A program made the position numbers and the translations under genes. Below, in pieces: positions 54,352-62,014 of a DNA stretch of 64,000 nucleotides. Below the pieces are notes generated by a model that was given only the letters and a program-made list of their open reading frames with translations, had not been told where the DNA came from and made no database searches. The DNA comes from Rubritalea squalenifaciens DSM 18772 (lineage in GTDB: Bacteria > Verrucomicrobiota > Verrucomicrobiia > Verrucomicrobiales > Akkermansiaceae): positions 496,001-560,000 of the forward strand of contig NZ_FQYR01000003.1 of assembly GCF_900141815.1 (NCBI RefSeq), read 5' to 3'. Numbering within the stretch: the first letter of the stretch is position 1; every line of letters starts with the position of its first letter.

Positions 54352-55188
54352 TTACCCCTCGATCGAGGGGTAGGCATGCGTATTGATTCTAACATCCACA
54401 TGCTTAATGGGATCGCGGTCTAGATTTCCTCTGTTGCTCATGCGTATGGCCCAGAGTGCGGCTTCCAGCCTGTTATGGGCTCCGATCTTCTGGAAGATGG
54501 ATTTTAAATGGCCTTTGACCGTGTGGAGTCCAATTTGTAGTAGAATGGCTATTTCATCATTGGATTTCCCTTCAGATAGCCATGTGAGGACATCAGCTTC
54601 CCGGGGAGTTAAGCCGCTCGCATACAAGGCGTCAGGGGATACTTGTTTGTCTTGTTGGTCTGCCAACGAAAAAACAAGAGAGCGGGCATTGGATAGGTGG
54701 GTTTGGCACAAATCAAGCAATGCACGTTCTTCAACGGTGAAATCCTGAGACCCCATGCGTTCGATGCCGAAGAAAGCGATCTCTTGTTGATTGCTTGGGA
54801 CATGAATGGCGCAATGTGAATCGACTCCAATTTTGGTATAGACTTCAGAAAAAATATCTAGCTCTCGGAATTCCCGGCGGCTGTAGAAATCTTCCCTATA
54901 GAAAGGTTTGCCTGAGTTTACTTGAGGGTCCCAGCGAAATAACGGGTACTGACCCATGAGTTGACCAAAAGCCTCCATGGCTTCTGGGAAGTCACTGACG
55001 CTTTCACTGATTTCTAGACTAAGTTGTTCATTCTTTAGGTTGAGAGATCCAAAAACGATAAACTCAGAGGGAATGATACTATTTAAGAATTCATAGCACT
55101 TACGCTCATAATTTCTGATGTTGAGATCTGCTTGGTAAAGCTTGGCAACTGCTTCATTGAAATGTTGGAGGGTAGAATGACGAAGCAT
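54352..55188 (-). CDS. LuxR-type transcriptional regulator
   Basis: 278-aa regulator. The N-terminal about 180 residues form a GAF-like sensory region without a recognisable ligand motif (IIPSEFIVFGSLNLKNEQ). The C-terminal LuxR/GerE helix-turn-helix is clear: SGLTPREADVLTWLSEGKSN, DEIAILLQIGLHTVKGHLKS and IFQKIGAHNRLEAALWAI. No acyl-homoserine-lactone motif is seen, so the signal is unknown. ATG at 55188 (MLRHSTLQH) is preferred over 55200 (MIIIMLRHS), because the first four codons are part of an AT-rich palindrome. The ferredoxin gene lies 68 bp upstream in the same direction. Confidence 0.9.
   Translation of the reverse strand: MLRHSTLQHFNEAVAKLYQADLNIRNYERKCYEFLNSIIPSEFIVFGSLNLKNEQLSLEISESVSDFPEAMEAFGQLMGQYPLFRWDPQVNSGKPFYREDFYSRREFRELDIFSEVYTKIGVDSHCAIHVPSNQQEIAFFGIERMGSQDFTVEERALLDLCQTHLSNARSLVFSLADQQDKQVSPDALYASGLTPREADVLTWLSEGKSNDEIAILLQIGLHTVKGHLKSIFQKIGAHNRLEAALWAIRMSNRGNLDRDPIKHVDVRINTHAYPSIEG
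54353..54372. promoter_or_regulatory. 20-bp perfect palindrome at the stop codon of the LuxR-type gene
   Basis: TACCCCTCGATCGAGGGGTA covers the last five sense codons (PSIEG) and most of the stop codon TAA. Without a T run it is a poor terminator, though the RNA could form an intrinsic stem. It could also be a binding site. Confidence 0.4.
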
Positions 55189-55207
55189 GATTATTATCAT
55201 GATAATT
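55189..55207. promoter_or_regulatory. Fur-box-like AT-rich palindrome before the LuxR-type gene
   Basis: GATTATTATCATGATAATT matches 13 of 19 positions of the Fur consensus GATAATGATAATCATTATC. It holds a perfect 14-bp palindrome ATTATCATGATAAT (55193-55206). It lies immediately upstream of the chosen start of the LuxR-type gene and just downstream of the ferredoxin gene. Iron control is only a suggestion. Confidence 0.4.
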
Positions 55208-55256
55208 ATTTTGAGAAGTTACAAGACGGTAGCTGAATAATTGTGAATGATGGGAC

Positions 55257-55487
55257 TTATCCATCACAGCCAATGGATTCAGTCGGGCAGCATTCCATGG
55301 CTTCGATCGCCAATCTTAGTTCATCTGTATTGCTGGGTTGTCGATAAACGTAGCTAATACCTTCTTCATCATCTCGACGAAAGATGTTGGGTGCTGTTTC
55401 TGGACATAAACCGCAGTCAATACAGCTATAGTCATTGTAAAATTTACCGGGAACATTGAGTGGGGCCTTGTCTTGTTTATTTGCCAT
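55257..55487 (-). CDS. Ferredoxin, single [4Fe-4S] type
   Basis: 76-aa soluble electron carrier. The cluster ligands are C22-x2-C25-x2-C28 (SCIDCGLCPETAPNIF) and the distal C67 in MECCPTESIG. Length, the CCP motif and acidic character match small bacterial monocluster ferredoxins of the Thermotoga/Clostridium type. The adjacent extra cysteines (C66, C74) are not needed for the cluster. It lies upstream of the LuxR-type gene in the same direction and is divergent from the LysR-type gene. The partner enzyme is unknown. Confidence 0.9.
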   Translation of the reverse strand: MANKQDKAPLNVPGKFYNDYSCIDCGLCPETAPNIFRRDDEEGISYVYRQPSNTDELRLAIEAMECCPTESIGCDG

Positions 55488-55561
55488 GTATCAATAGATA
55501 GCTGATCCTCTATATTTCTTTTATTGCAATCATGTGGTTTATTTTTGCATTATACGCATTA

Positions 55562-56455
55562 ATGCGTGAGGGGCTTGATATAAATTTACAGAGTTTGAGG
55601 CTGATTAGATTAGTTGCAGAGTGTGGTGCTATTACTGCTGCAAGTGCTCAGGCAGGTTTGTCACCCAGTAGTATATCACGCCATATACAGGCGGCTGAGG
55701 CTAGACTGGGTTTTAGAGTTTTTGATCGGACTACACGTAAAATCCAGCTGACGGAAAAAGGCTTTACTCTACTCCGTGAAACCCAGGTTATTCCTCATGT
55801 ATTGGACGAAGCTTTGAGGAGGATTAGGGAGCTAGATGAAAGTCGGTTAAAGGTGTGTATTTCAACTGGGCTGACAACATCACATATTGCTGGCATATTC
55901 CATGCTTATCAGAAGATGGATACTGGCCAGAAATTGGTGTTGTCCCAGATGTCAGGCGAAAATGTTTTACGAGGTACGGTAGCGGGGCTCTATGACCTGG
56001 GTATTTTGACTGGCATGAATACCATTCCGAGTGAAGTGGAGGTTTGTCACCGTATTGAGGATGTCTTTGTAGCGATCACAAATGAAAGTGATGATCTTCC
56101 CTATGAAGGTGTAGCGGGTTTTAGAAAGTGGGCTGCAATCCGGGATTGGCTCCTTCCAAATGATACGAGTACTACTCGACGGGTGATCGATGATTGGGCT
56201 TTAACTTTGAGGGTTAGGTTAAATGCTCGTACCGAACTTGAAAACTTTGACTTAATGGGGCAACTGGTAGGCATGGGCATGGGTGTAGCTCTGGTTCCTC
56301 GTCGAGCAGTAGGACTAATGAGTCAGAGAAAAAAATTGAAAATAGTTTCTTTGCCTAAAGTTCTTAAGCGCGAACTAGTGGTCATACGCCGAAAGTCGAA
56401 CCAAGTCCAAGATGGACAGAAAGAATTTCTAAATAAGATTCTGTTTTCAACATAG
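55562..56455 (+). CDS. LysR-family transcriptional regulator
   Basis: 297-aa regulator. The N-terminal winged helix is typical (INLQSLRLIRLVAECGAITA, ASAQAGLSPSSISRHIQAAE, ARLGFRVFDRTTRKIQLTEK). The remaining about 210 residues form the co-inducer-binding domain (LKVCISTGLTTSHIAGIFHA, GMGMGVALVPRRAV). ATG at 55562 is chosen because the first residues of a longer frame from 55532 are hydrophobic and unlike the family. The ligand is unknown. It lies divergent from the ferredoxin gene and upstream of nadE. Confidence 0.9.
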   Translation: MREGLDINLQSLRLIRLVAECGAITAASAQAGLSPSSISRHIQAAEARLGFRVFDRTTRKIQLTEKGFTLLRETQVIPHVLDEALRRIRELDESRLKVCISTGLTTSHIAGIFHAYQKMDTGQKLVLSQMSGENVLRGTVAGLYDLGILTGMNTIPSEVEVCHRIEDVFVAITNESDDLPYEGVAGFRKWAAIRDWLLPNDTSTTRRVIDDWALTLRVRLNARTELENFDLMGQLVGMGMGVALVPRRAVGLMSQRKKLKIVSLPKVLKRELVVIRRKSNQVQDGQKEFLNKILFST

Positions 56456-56532
56456 TGTTGATGCTGGCCGTCATATACAAAGTCCAGTGTAGACGCCGGG
56501 GGGATGTTGTGGAACCATATTTGAAGTTAGAT

Positions 56533-58482
56533 ATGAAGACCATCCACGTAGCCGCTGCGAGTGTTAATCAGATCCCTCTGGATTGGGAGGGTAACTTGAG
56601 TCGAATCCTCAAAGTGATCGAAGAGGCCAGAGGGCTAGGGGTGAGCATGTTATGTCTCCCTGAACTCGCGTTGACAGGTTATGGCTGTGAGGATGCTTTC
56701 ATGATGCCCAATACCGTCGAGAGGGCGGAACAGATGTTGGGAGCTGTAAAGGCCGCATCTGAGGGGATGGTCATCGCTGTTGGTTTGCCATGGAGGCATC
56801 ATCATACGATGTTTAATGTAGCGGCAGTTCTGGCAAATGGTGAACTGCTTGGCCTGGTCGGTAAGCAGCATTTGGCAGGTGATGGTTTGCACTATGAGCC
56901 TCGATGGTTCAGTGAATGGCCTCGAAACGAGGTGGTGGTGACCACTTGTCTGGGGCAGGAAGTCTTACTGGGTGACCTCATGTTTGAGGTGGGAGGGATT
57001 CGCTTTGGCTTTGAGATCTGTGAAGATGCCTGGAGTGCTGATCGCCCTGGTAGTGCACTTTCTGCTTATGGTCTCGATTTTGTCTTAAATCCTAGTGCCA
57101 GTCATTTTGCCTTTGGGAAGCAGCGATTGCGTGAACGCTTTGTCAATGAAGGGGCGAGAGCCTATGGCTGTGCTTACATCTATGCCAATTTGCTGGGTAA
57201 TGAATCAGGACGTGTAGTCTTTGACGGTGGTCCGATGATTAGTAACGCAGGAGATCTGGTGAGTTATGGTGATAGATTTAGCTTCAAGGATCATACCCTA
57301 ATCACCGCCAATGTGGATGTGGAGGTGAATCGTACCAAGCAGGTCGCCACAGCGAGTCGTCGTGTGGAGGTCAGTGATCATGTAGGGCTTGTTCAGAGTT
57401 ACTGGGAATTACCTGCGGATCATAAGGCGCCGAGTCCTCATGTGGATAGGCCTGAATGGTCAAAAGAGGAGGAGTTCGCTCATGCCATCGGCTTGGCTTT
57501 GTTCGATTACATGCGAAAGAGTTATTCCCGTGGTTTTGTTGTCTCTCTTAGTGGGGGAGCAGATTCCTCAGCAGTCAGCTGTCTGGTTAAAATTGCTCTG
57601 GATCTGGCGCTGAGTGAACTAGGTGAAAACGGGGTTCGTGAGAGACTCCAATACATGCAGCTTTCCGAGTCGTCAGCGGATTGGATGAAGGCGCTTCTGG
57701 TGTGTGTATATCAGGCAAGTAAGCACAGCGGTGATGCTACGGAGCAGAGTGCCGAGGAGTTGGCCAAGTATCTCGGGGCTGAATACCAAATTTGGGAGAT
57801 CGCAGATTTGGTGGAGGGATATACCAGTATGGTAAGCAAAGGTCTGGGGAGAGAATTGACCTGGGAAACAGACGATGTACCTCTTCAAAACATCCAAGCC
57901 CGAGTGCGTGCACCTGGTATCTGGATGTTGGCCAATGTCCGTTCAGCCCTGCTCTTGGCTACGAGTAACCGCAGTGAAGCTGCGGTAGGTTATGCTACCA
58001 TGGATGGCGATACTTGTGGGGGGCTGAGCCCTGTCGCTGGTATCGATAAAGCCTTTCTCCGGGAATGGTTAGTCTGGCTTGAGACTGTGGGAAGTGAGCG
58101 CATCCAGCAGGTGCCTGCGCTGAATTACGTGAACAACCTTCAGCCCACGGCGGAACTTAGGCCGGCTGATCATGGTCAGACGGATGAAGGAGACCTGATG
58201 CCTTACCCTGTATTGGATGCCATTGAGCGAGCTGCGATACGGGACAAGCGAGCCCCTCAGGATGTCCTTACTCTCATGGGAGACCGCTTTGATCAATACG
58301 AGCACGAGCAACTTAAGCAGTGGGTCATCAAATTCTTCCGCTTGTGGTCACGTAACCAATGGAAGAGGGAGCGCTATGCGCCTAGTTTCCACGTGGATGA
58401 TGAAAATCTTGATCCCAAGACCTGGTGTAGATTTCCGATTCTATCAGGTGGCTTCCAGAAGGAGCTTTCTGAGCTACAGTAG
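56533..58482 (+). CDS. nadE: Glutamine-dependent NAD+ synthetase
   Basis: 649-aa enzyme converting deamido-NAD to NAD+ with glutamine and ATP. The N-terminal nitrilase-type glutaminase domain has the catalytic triad Glu44 (CLPELALTGYGCED), Lys111 (GKQHLAGDG) and Cys163 (FEICEDAW). The C-terminal synthetase domain has P-loop SLSGGADSS and the NAD-specific ATSNRSEAAVGYATMDGDTC. The C-terminal LPxSxELRP-like stretch (LQPTAELRPADHGQTDE) is present. ATG at 56533 (MKTIHVAAAS) fits the family; a longer frame reaches back to the LysR stop. The LysR gene is 77 bp upstream. Confidence 0.95.
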   Translation: MKTIHVAAASVNQIPLDWEGNLSRILKVIEEARGLGVSMLCLPELALTGYGCEDAFMMPNTVERAEQMLGAVKAASEGMVIAVGLPWRHHHTMFNVAAVLANGELLGLVGKQHLAGDGLHYEPRWFSEWPRNEVVVTTCLGQEVLLGDLMFEVGGIRFGFEICEDAWSADRPGSALSAYGLDFVLNPSASHFAFGKQRLRERFVNEGARAYGCAYIYANLLGNESGRVVFDGGPMISNAGDLVSYGDRFSFKDHTLITANVDVEVNRTKQVATASRRVEVSDHVGLVQSYWELPADHKAPSPHVDRPEWSKEEEFAHAIGLALFDYMRKSYSRGFVVSLSGGADSSAVSCLVKIALDLALSELGENGVRERLQYMQLSESSADWMKALLVCVYQASKHSGDATEQSAEELAKYLGAEYQIWEIADLVEGYTSMVSKGLGRELTWETDDVPLQNIQARVRAPGIWMLANVRSALLLATSNRSEAAVGYATMDGDTCGGLSPVAGIDKAFLREWLVWLETVGSERIQQVPALNYVNNLQPTAELRPADHGQTDEGDLMPYPVLDAIERAAIRDKRAPQDVLTLMGDRFDQYEHEQLKQWVIKFFRLWSRNQWKRERYAPSFHVDDENLDPKTWCRFPILSGGFQKELSELQ

Positions 58483-58819
58483 AGATACCCGCACTGCGTT
58501 TCGATACAGCACGGGTATCAATGGGGTAGGCAACGCAGCCTAACACACACGATGGACCAACCGCAGGCACCGCATTCTGTGGCCTCAGATCCAGCTCATC
58601 CACCTTGGCATTTGAGCAGGCACGTAACTCTCTACGTCTGATGTGCCACGACACTTGGTACCATACCGTTGACGATGGTGAGTATGCCGCGTGCTGGTTA
58701 TTTCAACTATTACAAAGCAGGGGATCTTTTGTAAGGTGTTCTTGATAGTTTGGTAGACTCTATGTCCTGCTAGGAGAGAAATTATTTTGGATATCAGATC
58801 ATGTATGTTAGAATGAATT
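58483..58819. other. Intergenic region between nadE and dps, no gene recognised
   Basis: 337 bp. It holds an 8-bp stem GATACCCG/CGGGTATC (58484-58491 with 58512-58519) just after the nadE stop without a T run, so its role as terminator is uncertain. The rest has no convincing reading frame, tRNA or repeat. The last about 90 bp should hold the dps promoter; TTGATA near 58742 with TATGTC 16-18 bp on is a weak sigma-70-like candidate. Confidence 0.5.
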
Positions 58820-59275
58820 ATGTCTGATAATAAAAAGAAAGATGTAGTCGGAGCTTTAAGGCAGGTGGTGGCTGACAGCTATGCTTTACTGGGTCAGACG
58901 CACCTTTGTCACTGGAATGTGCGTGGTCCAGGTTTCTTTGCATTACATGCCGCTTTTGAGCAACAGTACACTGAACTGTTCACTGCTGTGGATGAAATAG
59001 CCGAGCGTGTACGGGCTCTGGGAGCGCTGGCACCGGGCGGACTTGGTAATCTAGCTCATATGTCTGGGATGAAAGAGCTGCGTGAGGATGCCTCTGCTGA
59101 GGAAATGGTGAAGCATTTGGCTTATGCCAATGGCAAAGTAGTGGAAAGTCTAGCGGAGGCTAGGGATCTGTCTGCCGAGGCTGACGATTCTCAGAGTGAA
59201 GATCTGATGATAGCGAGAATCCAGGTCCATGAGAAAACGATCTGGATGCTTAGAAGCTATCTTGCAGCTGGCTAA
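58820..59275 (+). CDS. dps: Dps-family ferritin-like protein
   Basis: 151-aa protein that binds iron and protects DNA from oxidative damage, forming a 12-mer. The ferroxidase residues are visible: His31 (LCHWNVRGPGF), His43 (ALHAAFEQQY), Glu47 at the Asp site, Asp58 and Glu62 (VDEIAERVRALG). The Lys-rich N terminus (MSDNKKKDVV) could bind DNA. Glu47 in place of the usual Asp is the only change in the ligand set. Monocistronic, followed by a terminator. Confidence 0.94.
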   Translation: MSDNKKKDVVGALRQVVADSYALLGQTHLCHWNVRGPGFFALHAAFEQQYTELFTAVDEIAERVRALGALAPGGLGNLAHMSGMKELREDASAEEMVKHLAYANGKVVESLAEARDLSAEADDSQSEDLMIARIQVHEKTIWMLRSYLAAG

Positions 59276-59304
59276 AATAAGGATGCAATAGTAATGATAA
59301 CCAA

Positions 59305-59335
59305 AGTCGTGTATACAAGATGCACGGCTTTTTTT
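59305..59335 (+). terminator. Terminator of dps
   Basis: Stem AGTCGTGTAT/ATGCACGGCT with two G.U pairs (59305-59314 with 59320-59329) and seven T's (59329-59335). Confidence 0.8.
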
Positions 59336-59357
59336 GTGGTTCGGAAACTGATGTTAA

Positions 59358-59603
59358 TCAGCGTATGGCTCTCACAGCGCTGGAGTAGGGGTTAGCTACT
59401 CGGTAGTAGCTGCTGCCTGAGCGTTTGTAGTAGACGCCGCCTTTCACGTAATACTGCTCTCCATGTACGATGAGGCCTTGCATGGTGGAGCTGCTACCAT
59501 AGGCGGAAGGGCTGCCGTAGTATGGTTGGTTCGAGGTCTCACAAGAAGTGATGCCTAGAATTACAGCAGTGAGGCTGATCATTGTTGTCCTGAATAAGTC
59601 CAT
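59358..59603 (-). CDS. Small Tyr-rich lipoprotein, single repeat unit
   Basis: 81-aa predicted lipoprotein. The signal peptide with lipobox ends GITSC (Cys20), so it would be lipid-anchored. After a Ser/Tyr/Gly-rich linker there is one copy of the motif GEQYYVKGGVYYKRSGSSYY then RVANPY. This is the same unit that occurs three times in the neighbouring gene at 59743-60252, so the two are paralogues. The motif family looks like the DUF6515-type repeats of bacterial secreted proteins, though I am not sure of that assignment. Function unknown. Confidence 0.75.
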   Translation of the reverse strand: MDLFRTTMISLTAVILGITSCETSNQPYYGSPSAYGSSSTMQGLIVHGEQYYVKGGVYYKRSGSSYYRVANPYSSAVRAIR

Positions 59604-59683
59604 GATATTTGGTCGCTTGTTGGATTTCAGGGGGGATGGTAACTATAGCATGAAACTGCGTGATGAGATACCTCGTATCACAG

Positions 59684-59710
59684 AAAAAGCCGCGCTGGGT
59701 GAACGCGGCT
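59684..59710 (-). terminator. Terminator of the Tyr/His-rich lipoprotein gene
   Basis: Stem AGCCGCG/CGCGGCT (59688-59694 with 59704-59710) followed on the minus strand by five T's. It lies just downstream of the gene at 59743-60252. Confidence 0.82.
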
Positions 59711-59742
59711 CTGATTGTTGATCGTTGGAATCTATCTGGAAT

Positions 59743-60252
59743 TTAGTACCTGGAGTATGGGCTACGTACGGGATAGTATCTGCCCCGGTCGTAGCGGTAG
59801 TATTGGTTACCACGTACATAATAGGTCTGGCCTCTGACGATGACTCTTTTGTAGCTCGGATGATGGTGCGCTCTTGAGTGGTAGGGGTTCGAGACGCGGT
59901 CATAGTGTCCATTGTGGCGTTTGTAATACACGCCATTTCGTACATAATACACCTCGCCGCGGACAACGACTCTGCGATAGGCTGAGTGATGGTCATGGTG
60001 GGAGCGACGATGAGGATCAGAGATGCGGTAGTACCGTCCATTACGATAATCGTAGTAAACATCACGGTGACGGTAATATTTTTTACCGCTTACATGCACG
60101 ACACTGTATCCAGGGGGGAGGCTGTTAATGTATCCTGAGCCACCGTAGTAGCCAGGTCCGCCTGAGTAGTATGGGTCGATGGGGACACAAGAGGATAGAC
60201 CGGCTAATGCAGTAGCCGCTGCGAGTGAGAGAGTGATCCAATGTTTTTTCAT
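59743..60252 (-). CDS. Tyr/His/Arg-rich lipoprotein with three repeat units
   Basis: 169-aa predicted lipoprotein. MKKHWITLSLAAATALAGLSSC is a signal peptide with a lipobox (Cys22). A Gly/Tyr-rich segment follows, then three copies of a roughly 45-residue unit of the form V..V.G..YY.R...YY....GRYY.V..PY. The units are joined by His-rich linkers (RRSHHDHHSAYRR; HSRAHHHPSYKR). It is very basic and rich in His, which may bind metal or acidic surfaces. ATG at 60252 is chosen; a longer frame to 60303 would put the signal peptide inside the protein. The paralogue at 59358 has one unit. Confidence 0.8.
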   Translation of the reverse strand: MKKHWITLSLAAATALAGLSSCVPIDPYYSGGPGYYGGSGYINSLPPGYSVVHVSGKKYYRHRDVYYDYRNGRYYRISDPHRRSHHDHHSAYRRVVVRGEVYYVRNGVYYKRHNGHYDRVSNPYHSRAHHHPSYKRVIVRGQTYYVRGNQYYRYDRGRYYPVRSPYSRY

Positions 60253-60404
60253 CTTAGTGTAGTTTGGTTTGCTGGGTGATCTGGATGATGTATCACGCAT
60301 CATTTAGACGAGGCAGATAGTTCATCTATTCAAAGAGACTGCTGGACGATCACGATTTATTATAACCTAGAACCTAATACCGGGTAGAAGAAAATTTAAG
60401 GCAC

Positions 60405-60431
60405 AAAAAAGGCTCTCCTAGTGGAGAGCCT
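60405..60431 (-). terminator. Terminator of rplI
   Basis: A perfect 9-bp stem AGGCTCTCC/GGAGAGCCT (60410-60418 with 60423-60431) with a 4-nt loop. Six T's follow on the minus strand (60405-60410). It lies 25 bp after the stop. Confidence 0.93.
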
Positions 60432-60455
60432 GGAAAAATGGTCTGGAAGATCGAC

Positions 60456-60917
60456 TTAGGCTTCTTCGCCAGACTCGATAGTGATAACGAGGTTGGCAGA
60501 AACGTCTGAGTGAAGCTTGATTTCAACGGTGGATTCACCGGAAGTCTTGATTGGGCTCTCAAGCTGGATGCTCTTACGGTCGATAACGATGCCTGCTTCT
60601 TCGAGCTTCTTGTGAATGTCGATGGAAGTAACAGAACCGAAAGCCTTACCGCCTTGACCGATTTCAAGGGTGAAGCTTGGCTTGAACTTCTTGATCTTAG
60701 CAGCAGTAGCCTGAGCATCTGTAAGTTCAGCAGCTTCACGCTCGGCACGTGCAGCCTTGAGTTCTTCAGTGTGCTTAAGGTTTTCCTCAGTAGCTTCAAA
60801 AGCTTTACCTTGTGGGATGAGGAAGTTGCGAGCGTAGCCAGCCTTAACTTTTACAACGTCAGCTTCAGCGCCGAGGTTGTCGATCTTAGTACGGAGAATA
60901 ACTTCTGTTGTAGCCAT
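60456..60917 (-). CDS. rplI: 50S ribosomal protein L9
   Basis: 153-aa protein. The N-terminal domain has VILRTKIDNLGAEADVVKVK and AGYARNFLIPQGKAFEAT, the L9 signature that binds 23S rRNA. A long connecting helix (KHTEELKAARAEREAAELTD) leads to the C-terminal domain (GKAFGSVTSIDIHKKLEEAG). Length is normal. The gene is alone rather than in the usual rpsF-ssb-rpsR-rplI cluster. No Shine-Dalgarno motif is seen before the ATG. Confidence 0.97.
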   Translation of the reverse strand: MATTEVILRTKIDNLGAEADVVKVKAGYARNFLIPQGKAFEATEENLKHTEELKAARAEREAAELTDAQATAAKIKKFKPSFTLEIGQGGKAFGSVTSIDIHKKLEEAGIVIDRKSIQLESPIKTSGESTVEIKLHSDVSANLVITIESGEEA

Positions 60918-61078
60918 GAGAAAAATTGGTTTGCCGTAGCGGGAGGCGATTCATTAGGTGGCTCTGGCATTAGAGTCAAGTGGGATTTTCCAGAAACCTC
61001 CTAAAATAAAGGGTTCTGAGGTTTTTAGGCCATAAATAAGAAAATTAAATAGTCCAAGGTGCCTAATCATGATGATTT

Positions 61079-61894
61079 TCATCTCTGGCATTTGGGGCAG
61101 TAGAAGGTGGATCTCTGACCTAGGACAATCCGTTTGATGGCAGCCCCGCATTGCCTACAAGGCTCTCCCTCGCGATCATAGACTTCAAGTTGTTGCTTGA
61201 AGTAGCCAGGCTGGCCATCGGAGTTCACAAAGTCTCTCAGGGTGGTGCCTCCTTGGGTAATGGATCGTTCAAGAACGGTTTGGATGGCTTGATGTAACTT
61301 GGTAAGGCGGCTTTTACTAATGCGTCCTGCTGACCTTGTTGGGTGGATCCCGCTCATGAAGAGTGATTCACAGGCATAGATGTTACCGACCCCGACCACA
61401 TGATGATTATTCATGATATGCAACTTGATGGCCGTATTGCGTCCTCTGGTGGACGCATAAAGATAGTCTGCTGAAAATTCCTCACTGAGAGGTTCTGGCC
61501 CAAGATCTTTCAGTAATGGATGACTCTCCACGTTGCCTTCGACCCAGAGTATGCAGCCAAAGCGGCGCGGATCATGGTATCTGAGTTCAAGCTCGTCCGG
61601 TAGGTGGAAAATGACATGGTCGTGCTTTCTGATATCGCTGTCAGCACCACAGATCCGCAGGCTGCCGGACATGCCCAGATGAATCAGGATATGCCCACCG
61701 GACTGGGTATCCAAAATGATGTATTTCGCCCTGCGCCTCACTTGGGTGATGACCAGTCCTGTGGCTGAGCATATTTCAGGGGAGACGGGCCATCTGAGTC
61801 TCTCTTCTCTCACATCGACCCTGGAGATGGTTTTGTTCGTTAAAAATGGCGAAATTCCCCTACAGGTGGTTTCTACTTCTGGCAGTTCAGGCAT
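61079..61894 (-). CDS. mutM: Formamidopyrimidine-DNA glycosylase
   Basis: 271-aa base-excision repair enzyme removing 8-oxoguanine and FaPy lesions. The catalytic N terminus (M)PELPEVET (Pro2, Glu3) is intact, with HLGMSG (Lys/Met region), the helix-two-turn-helix Asn in VGVGNIYACESL, and the C-terminal zinc finger C-x2-C...C-x2-C (EPCRQCGAAIKRI...TFYCPKC). Length is normal. Monocistronic. Together with Dps it points to handling of oxidative damage, but the two are not in one operon. Confidence 0.96.
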   Translation of the reverse strand: MPELPEVETTCRGISPFLTNKTISRVDVREERLRWPVSPEICSATGLVITQVRRRAKYIILDTQSGGHILIHLGMSGSLRICGADSDIRKHDHVIFHLPDELELRYHDPRRFGCILWVEGNVESHPLLKDLGPEPLSEEFSADYLYASTRGRNTAIKLHIMNNHHVVGVGNIYACESLFMSGIHPTRSAGRISKSRLTKLHQAIQTVLERSITQGGTTLRDFVNSDGQPGYFKQQLEVYDREGEPCRQCGAAIKRIVLGQRSTFYCPKCQR

Positions 61895-62014
61895 CGTTTG
61901 AGAGGATTAACGATGGTGTAAGGGCATTTGTCCAGTATTTGGCGGCCCTGTTATAAACACTCATTTAATTTGGAATTGAACGTAACTCGGCCACCCTATA
62001 ACAATAAATTCACT

